Shown one piece after another: positions 5,976-9,158 of a stretch of DNA of 9,158 nt. The stretch is from an uncultured Chloroflexota bacterium (GTDB taxonomy: Bacteria > Chloroflexota > Dehalococcoidia > UBA2247 > RBG-13-53-26): contig CALMBS010000303.1 of NCBI GenBank assembly GCA_937860285.1, forward strand, positions 1-9,158, read 5' to 3'. A program made the translations under genes and the position numbers. Under the pieces are notes generated by a model. It searched no databases. It saw only the letters and a program-made list of their open reading frames with translations, and was not told the origin of the DNA. Numbering within the stretch: the first letter of the stretch is position 1; every line of letters begins with the position of its first letter.

Positions 5976-7150
5976 CCTTCAGTCACGCCATAGGTCTGCC
6001 CGTCAGTGACCACCGCTATGTCCCCGCCAACATCGGTCCCATATATGGTGGCACCTATGGCCTGAAGGGCCGTGATGGTCTCAGCATGAGGGTGACCATA
6101 GCTGTTGTCCATTCCGGCCATGTAGATGGCCACCTCCGGCTTGGCCGTTGACAGGAAGGCCGCCGATGACGCGGTCCTGGAGCCGTGGTGGCCCACCTTG
6201 AGGATGTCCACATCCGGGATCAGCCCAGCGGCTGTCATGCTGGCTTCAGCCTCATGCTCCGCATCCCCCTCAAACAGGAAGTCAACCTGGCCAAAGCTGA
6301 GACTGAGCACCACGGAGCTGTTGTTTGTGCTGTCAGACTCGCTGACCGGGTTCAGCACCTTGAAGGTCAAGCCGCCGGCGTTGATCTCATCCCCGCGCCG
6401 GGCCACATGGACCTCAGCGCCTTCGGCCTGCACAGCCGTGGTGAAGTTGGCATAGGTCTGGGACGTGCTGGTCTGTCCGCAGGACCAGACCTCCTGCACC
6501 TGGAAGGCCGCCAGGGCTGCGCCAAGCCCGCCTATATGGTCGGCATGGGGGTGTGTGGCCACCATGACCTCCAGCGGCCCGTCAATGTAGCCTCTCAGGT
6601 AGTCCACCACCGATGGGCTGCCATCCCCGCCGTCAATCAAGACCTCATTGGTCCCATAGTCCACCAGGATGGCATCCCCTTGGCCAACGTCAATGAAGTG
6701 CACGACAAGTTGGTCGGTCGTCGTGTCGCCACGGATCGGCGGGCCAGCATCGAGCGTGGTAAACGTGAGGTCATCCAATACAGCTTCGTTGCCATGTCCG
6801 TCACTTGACCTGATGCCGAAGTGACAGGTGGTTGCCGGGGTCAGGCCGGTCACCGTGACTGAATGGCTGAGGACAAGGCGCGTGTCCGCATCGGGGGCTG
6901 AGTCGATGGGCATAGAGGTAATCAGGTACACCCTGCTGGTGGCAGGCTCGTCAGTAAGCCAGACCACCTTGGCGCTGGTCTCCGTGATCTGTGTTACTGA
7001 CCAGTCGGTAATGGTTGGCGGCTTGGCATCCTTGCTGCCCCGGTCGGCGGCAATCACGGCGACGCAGACGCACAGGAGTATGAACAAGAGGCAGAGTACC
7101 AGTGCGAGCAGCGCCCTGTTTGTTCTCCTGCTGTTCCCTCTTGAGGTCAT
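5969..7150 (-). CDS. Membrane-anchored ComEC-type metallo-beta-lactamase hydrolase with FN3-like domain, 393 aa
   Basis: The ATG at 7150 has GGAG (7158-7155 on the minus strand) four bases upstream. Residues 12-34 form a strongly hydrophobic signal anchor after a basic N-terminus, so the rest is extracytoplasmic. Residues 44-132 are a purple-acid-phosphatase-type FN3-like domain (AKVVWLTDEPATSRV, SHSVTVTGLTPATTCHF). Residues 148-390 are the hydrolase domain of the ComEC/Rec2 family: HFIDVGQGDAILV at 151-163, the metal-binding THPHADH (His200, His202, Asp204, His205), LNPVSESDSTNNSSVVL, FEGDAE (Asp296), VGHHGS (His321/322) and YGHPH (His353). All expected metal and catalytic positions are present, so it should be active. 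In ComEC this domain is thought to degrade DNA at the cell surface; here it is free of the competence permease. It sits 37 bases downstream of the FN3/Ig lipoprotein gene, almost certainly in one operon. Confidence 0.9.
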   Translation of the reverse strand: MTSRGNSRRTNRALLALVLCLLFILLCVCVAVIAADRGSKDAKPPTITDWSVTQITETSAKVVWLTDEPATSRVYLITSMPIDSAPDADTRLVLSHSVTVTGLTPATTCHFGIRSSDGHGNEAVLDDLTFTTLDAGPPIRGDTTTDQLVVHFIDVGQGDAILVDYGTNEVLIDGGDGSPSVVDYLRGYIDGPLEVMVATHPHADHIGGLGAALAAFQVQEVWSCGQTSTSQTYANFTTAVQAEGAEVHVARRGDEINAGGLTFKVLNPVSESDSTNNSSVVLSLSFGQVDFLFEGDAEHEAEASMTAAGLIPDVDILKVGHHGSRTASSAAFLSTAKPEVAIYMAGMDNSYGHPHAETITALQAIGATIYGTDVGGDIAVVTDGQTYGVTEGR

Positions 7151-7187
7151 CCGGCTCCATGCACCCGGCTGGCATGCCGTCCCGCGG

Positions 7188-8276
7188 CTATGTGACCGTG
7201 AAGTGCGCGCTCTTTGAGGTGGTCACGCCATTCAGAGTGGCGGTGACCACGACCTCCCAGGAGCCAGGGGTGGTTCTGGTGCCCACCTTCCAGGTCCAGG
7301 ACACCCCGCCGCTCCCGTCAGCACTCTTGTCATACAGCCCGGCTGCCTCGCTTGGCCCCGACTTGTAGTAGACGGTTATGGTGCAGTAGGCCCCTGGTTC
7401 CGTTCGAGCAACCAGGGTGGCGTTGGAACCGGCGGCCACCCGGCTGGTGACAGACACGATCTCCAGATCAACTTCCTCATCAGGGGGGCTGTCAGCCTGG
7501 ATTGTGAAGCTGAGCACACCAGCCTCCCCCTGATTGTCAGCCCCATCAACCGCCCTGACACTGACGGTGTGGCTTCCTTGAGACAGGGCAGCCGCCCTCG
7601 TGTAGATTGTCACGTCCCCCACATTGACCCAGTCCCCGGTGTCCACCTTCAGCAGGTAGTGGTGCACCCCTGAAGCACCATCGGTGGCTGCGTCCCAGGC
7701 GACGGTGGGAGTAGTGTCACTTACTGCGCTGGTGATGCGCAGGCCGGTAACCGCACCGGGCGGGGTCTGGTCAGGCGGCGGTACAACTCGTGCTGTGGTG
7801 AAGGTCTGATCAGCCGACGCGGCTTCATTGCCACCAGCATCGTTGGATACCACCCGGAAGTAGTAGAGCGTGAGAGCCGCCAGCCCGGTCAGTTGGACGC
7901 TGTGGCTGGTGACCAAGCCTGAGTTCTCAGCAGTCGAGTGAGCGCTGTTCGGCCTTGTGCCAAACTCCACAACGCCGCTGGCTGGTTCGCTGGTGGTCCA
8001 GGTGACAACGGCACCTGAAGCGGTGACATCCGAGACGCTAACATTGGTGATAACCGGGGACACATCGTCCGGGGGCGGAGGGATGGCTGGGGTGTCATTG
8101 TCGCGGGGCACGTCAATCGGGCTAATCTTGTCTGGAGAAGGATCGGTTCCCTGGATGTGTGTCGAGTTCTCGGTGCCGGAAGGCGAATCTTCACCAACGC
8201 AACTGGCGCAGGCTGCGGCACCAAACACCAGAGCCAGGCAAAGTAGAACAGCAACGACGCGCAATAGCCTCTTCAT
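7188..8276 (-). CDS. FN3/Ig-like domain lipoprotein, 362 aa
   Basis: The ATG at 8276 has no clear Shine-Dalgarno sequence, but the signal peptide begins exactly here. Residues 1-22 end GAAAC, a good lipobox with Cys23 as the lipidated residue. Residues 27-72 form a Ser/Pro/Asp-rich linker. Residues 73-162 are a purple-acid-phosphatase-type FN3-like domain (GAVVTWTTSEPASGVVEFG, LVTSHSVQLTGL). Residues 171-260 are a second FN3-like domain (TPPGAVTGLRITS, SHTVSVRAVDGADNQGEAG). Residues 268-362 are an Ig-like domain with the recurring pattern ARTEPGAYCTITVYYKSGPS then WTWKVGTRTTPGSW, frequent at the C-terminus of secreted hydrolases. No enzyme motif is present. As the first gene before the ComEC-like hydrolase, it may dock or position that enzyme at the envelope (inference). 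Its two FN3 types match those of the 3430 lipoprotein, but in reverse order. Confidence 0.9.
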   Translation of the reverse strand: MKRLLRVVAVLLCLALVFGAAACASCVGEDSPSGTENSTHIQGTDPSPDKISPIDVPRDNDTPAIPPPPDDVSPVITNVSVSDVTASGAVVTWTTSEPASGVVEFGTRPNSAHSTAENSGLVTSHSVQLTGLAALTLYYFRVVSNDAGGNEAASADQTFTTARVVPPPDQTPPGAVTGLRITSAVSDTTPTVAWDAATDGASGVHHYLLKVDTGDWVNVGDVTIYTRAAALSQGSHTVSVRAVDGADNQGEAGVLSFTIQADSPPDEEVDLEIVSVTSRVAAGSNATLVARTEPGAYCTITVYYKSGPSEAAGLYDKSADGSGGVSWTWKVGTRTTPGSWEVVVTATLNGVTTSKSAHFTVT

Positions 8277-8337
8277 TAGACCCAGAGGGTAGCCGACCTG
8301 TGCTTATTGCGGTGAAGTTTGCCTGTGATCTTCGTCT

Positions 8338-8367
8338 AAGATACTACCGACTGGGAGTCATTGTCAA
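8338..8367 (-). promoter_or_regulatory. Sigma70-like promoter for the FN3 lipoprotein/hydrolase pair
   Basis: On the minus strand a perfect TTGACA (8367-8362) is followed after 18 bases by TATCTT (8343-8338, 4 of 6). An alternative -10, TAGTAT (8346-8341), lies at a short 15-base spacing. The predicted start near 8331 leaves a leader of about 55 bases before the ATG at 8276. Confidence 0.5.
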
Positions 8368-8523
8368 GGATGCACACGCTCATTGCAGCAAGCCGTGATC
8401 TCGCCACCCGGCATCTGCCCCGACCGGTTGCCGCCACAAGCCCCAAATCCTCCCGCGTGAGCCAGGTTTACACCAATGCCCCACCCCGACCCCGATTCTG
8501 CAAGTTCTGACGCTCATGGCTGT

Positions 8524-8557
8524 ATGCGACCCTTGACAACGCGTTGTGTCATGCGAC
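8524..8557. promoter_or_regulatory. Operator-like 12-bp palindrome flanked by ATGCGAC direct repeats
   Basis: ACAACGCGTTGT (8536-8547) is a perfect 12-bp palindrome. It is flanked by two identical ATGCGAC heptamers (8524-8530 and 8551-8557), 27 bases apart. The cluster covers the promoter of a gene for a ribbon-helix-helix protein, a family that commonly represses its own promoter through short palindromes or direct repeats. Autoregulation is inferred. Confidence 0.5.
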
Positions 8558-8562
8558 ATAGG
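8533..8562 (+). promoter_or_regulatory. Promoter of the RHH gene
   Basis: A perfect TTGACA (8533-8538) is followed after 18 bases by CATAGG (8557-8562, 3 of 6), so the -10 is weak. It lies 28 bases upstream of the ATG at 8591. The palindrome at 8536-8547 overlaps the -35 box and spacer, which is how a repressor would be expected to act. Confidence 0.45.
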
Positions 8563-8590
8563 ACCGTTAACGTCACCAGGTGAAGTAGTC

Positions 8591-8851
8591 ATGACAAAAG
8601 GCATCCCAGCGCAAGAGCTACTGGCCGACATGGCCAGGCAACTCAGGTCTCAGGGGGCACCGGACCTGACCCTGGCCCTGCAACCCCGCAAGCGCCGACG
8701 CAAGAACCGCTGGCACACGGCCAAGGGCAAGGTGGTAGGGGTCCGGTTCACCGATGCTGAGTATCAGATGGTGGACAAGACCGCCAGGGCCGAAGGGCTG
8801 TCACCTGGTGCCTACCTGAAGCAGATGGCCACCAGAAGCAAAGAGGCATAG
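8591..8851 (+). CDS. Ribbon-helix-helix DNA-binding protein, MobC-like, 86 aa
   Basis: The ATG at 8591 is chosen because AGGTGA (8578-8583) lies seven bases upstream; an in-frame GTG at 8546 lies within the promoter. Residues 1-32 are probably helical. Residues 33-44 are strongly basic (PRKRRRKNR), a likely nonspecific DNA contact. Residues 47-80 carry the ribbon-helix-helix pattern: beta strand GKVVGVRFTD, helix AEYQMVDKTARAEG, then SPGAYLKQMA. This pattern resembles MobC-type plasmid mobilisation accessory proteins and CopG-like regulators. No relaxase or toxin gene is visible beside it, so neither role can be assigned firmly. The gene is divergent from the lipoprotein/hydrolase operon and reads toward the 3' end of selC. 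The operator-like palindrome over its promoter suggests autoregulation. Confidence 0.75.
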   Translation: MTKGIPAQELLADMARQLRSQGAPDLTLALQPRKRRRKNRWHTAKGKVVGVRFTDAEYQMVDKTARAEGLSPGAYLKQMATRSKEA

Positions 8852-8864
8852 GGAAGGGGGAGCT

Positions 8865-9008
8865 GTGGGCAGGGAGCAGCAGTCACTTAAATCATTGGCC
8901 AGGAAACGGGGGTATCTCCCAGCTACTTGTCTCAGGTTACGCATGGCAAACGGCCCGCCAGCCAGAACCTGCTTGACAGTCTGGCTCAACGCGGCATCAG
9001 ACTGTTAA
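8865..9008 (+). CDS. Possible 47-aa helix-turn-helix miniprotein
   Basis: A short frame opens with GTG at 8865, 13 bases after the RHH stop and behind a purine-rich AAGGGGGAG stretch (8854-8862), and closes with TAA at 9006-9008. Residues 8-32 (SLKSLARKRGYLPATC, then LRLRMANGPPART) resemble the Xre-type helix-turn-helix pattern LAxKxG-(4)-T-xxR ... P-xxxT. The glycine after the recognition helix is displaced by two positions, so the match is imperfect. The stop codon lies inside the right arm of the long inverted repeat at 8969-9012. Close spacing to the RHH gene fits a two-gene unit of DNA-binding proteins. It may equally be a chance ORF. Confidence 0.3.
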   Translation: MGREQQSLKSLARKRGYLPATCLRLRMANGPPARTCLTVWLNAASDC

Positions 9009-9012
9009 GCAG
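8969..9012 (+). repeat. 15-bp inverted repeat between the RHH gene and selC
   Basis: CTGCTTGACAGTCTG (8969-8983) and CAGACTGTTAAGCAG (8998-9012) pair at 14 of 15 positions around a 14-base loop. The single exception (G8975 with T9006) becomes a G-U pair in plus-strand RNA but an A-C mismatch in minus-strand RNA, so the fold is complete only in rightward transcripts. A competing 6-bp stem, AGCCAG (8960-8965) / CTGGCT (8981-8986), shares bases with the left arm. No U-run follows on either strand, so it is not a standard terminator. It could instead be a protein-binding site such as an operator, oriT arm or recombinase arm site. Confidence 0.6.
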
Positions 9013-9035
9013 TTCGGAGCACAGAGTGTTAAGCA
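8998..9035. repeat. 14-bp direct repeat, 24-base period
   Basis: CAGACTGTTAAGCA (8998-9011) and CAGAGTGTTAAGCA (9022-9035) match at 13 of 14 positions. With the inverted copy at 8970-8983 there are three related copies of one motif within about 65 bases, two direct and one inverted. This regular clustering beside a DNA-binding protein gene suggests a multi-site binding region. Confidence 0.6.
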
Positions 9036-9059
9036 ACTCACCAAGTCAGGACCGGGGAT

Positions 9060-9156
9060 TGGCGGGAGCGAATGGGTGTCGAACCCACCATGGACACTTT
9101 GGGTGCCCATCAACGGATTTGAAGTCCGCGAAGCTCACCGGAGCTCACTCGCTCCC
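9060..9156 (-). tRNA. selC: tRNA-Sec(UCA), selenocysteine tRNA
   Basis: A 97-base selenocysteine tRNA reads leftward, with the 3' CCA encoded (9062-9060). The acceptor arm is 8 bp (GGGAGCGA, 9156-9149, with TCGCTCCC, 9071-9064) and is stacked on a 5-bp T stem with loop TTCGACA. This gives the 13-bp 8/5 arrangement of bacterial tRNA-Sec. The D arm has the diagnostic 6-bp stem and 4-base loop (GAGCTC-CGGT-GAGCTT). The anticodon loop CTTCAAA places UCA at 9122-9120. The long variable arm has a 7-8 bp stem (TGGGCAC / GTGTCCA). Every class-defining feature is present, and the gene should supply selenocysteine at UGA codons with SelA, SelB and SelD, none of which is in this window. tRNA 3' ends are frequent integration sites, and this one points into the window. 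Confidence 0.96.
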
Positions 9157-9158
9157 CC

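Larger units (their letters stand above)
8277..8590. other. Divergent intergenic control region
   Basis: These 314 bases separate the leftward FN3 lipoprotein gene from the rightward RHH gene. They contain a leftward promoter (8367-8338), a rightward promoter (8533-8562) and an operator-like palindrome (8536-8547). The middle (about 8400-8520) is C-rich on the plus strand and shows no gene or clear structure. Confidence 0.5.

Noticed and set aside
6185..6808. 207-residue plus-strand ORF
   Set aside because: It is antisense to the metallo-beta-lactamase gene, whose motifs are unmistakable; no ribosome binding site or family motif.
8973..9001. TTGACA at 8973-8978 as a rightward promoter
   Set aside because: No -10-like hexamer at the right distance (ATCAGA or TCAGAC); the hexamer is part of the inverted repeat.
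9060..9090. Attachment-site duplication of the selC 3' end elsewhere in the window
   Set aside because: Reading the window by eye found no second copy of the T-arm/acceptor segment; an integration event is therefore not shown.

Overview
The window looks like chromosomal DNA of an uncultured or environmental bacterium. The moderately GC-rich sequence, strong AGGAGG ribosome binding sites, sigma70-type promoters, the density of secreted fibronectin-III-like lipoproteins and the Chloroflexota-style caspase-like protein fit a Dehalococcoidia or Anaerolineae-like member of the Chloroflexota. That placement is inference from protein style only. The right edge carries a bacterial selenocysteine tRNA (selC), so the host probably decodes UGA as selenocysteine.

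Layout. Positions 1-55 hold the first 18 codons of a leftward gene that resembles an IS1634/IS4-type transposase. Positions 379-3430 hold three leftward genes, read in the order 3430 to 379: a lipoprotein with two FN3-like domains and three 100-residue repeats, a small lipoprotein with a collagen-like Gly-X-Y segment, and an unrecognised soluble protein. Divergent from these, 3638-5422 encodes a secreted, membrane-spanning caspase/legumain-like peptidase whose cytoplasmic tail resembles an IscA/HesB fold without its cysteine ligands. A stretch of about 550 bp with no supported gene follows. A leftward pair then covers 8276-5969: an FN3/Ig-like lipoprotein and a membrane-anchored ComEC-type metallo-beta-lactamase hydrolase. 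Divergent from that pair, 8591-8851 encodes a ribbon-helix-helix protein, followed by a possible 47-residue helix-turn-helix ORF. A cluster of inverted and direct repeats lies between these and the leftward selC (9156-9060).

How it fits together. Two transcription units (3430 leftward and 8276 leftward) and the caspase gene all encode exported, envelope-associated proteins. The three FN3-bearing proteins share recognisably related domains in shuffled order, so the block looks like a cell-surface gene neighbourhood assembled by domain duplication. The enzymes in it are one predicted extracytoplasmic cysteine peptidase and one predicted extracytoplasmic ComEC-like phosphodiesterase. The right-hand segment (RHH protein, palindromic operator, repeats, tRNA 3' end) has the look of an integration or accessory-element boundary, but no integrase and no second copy of the tRNA 3' end were seen in the window.
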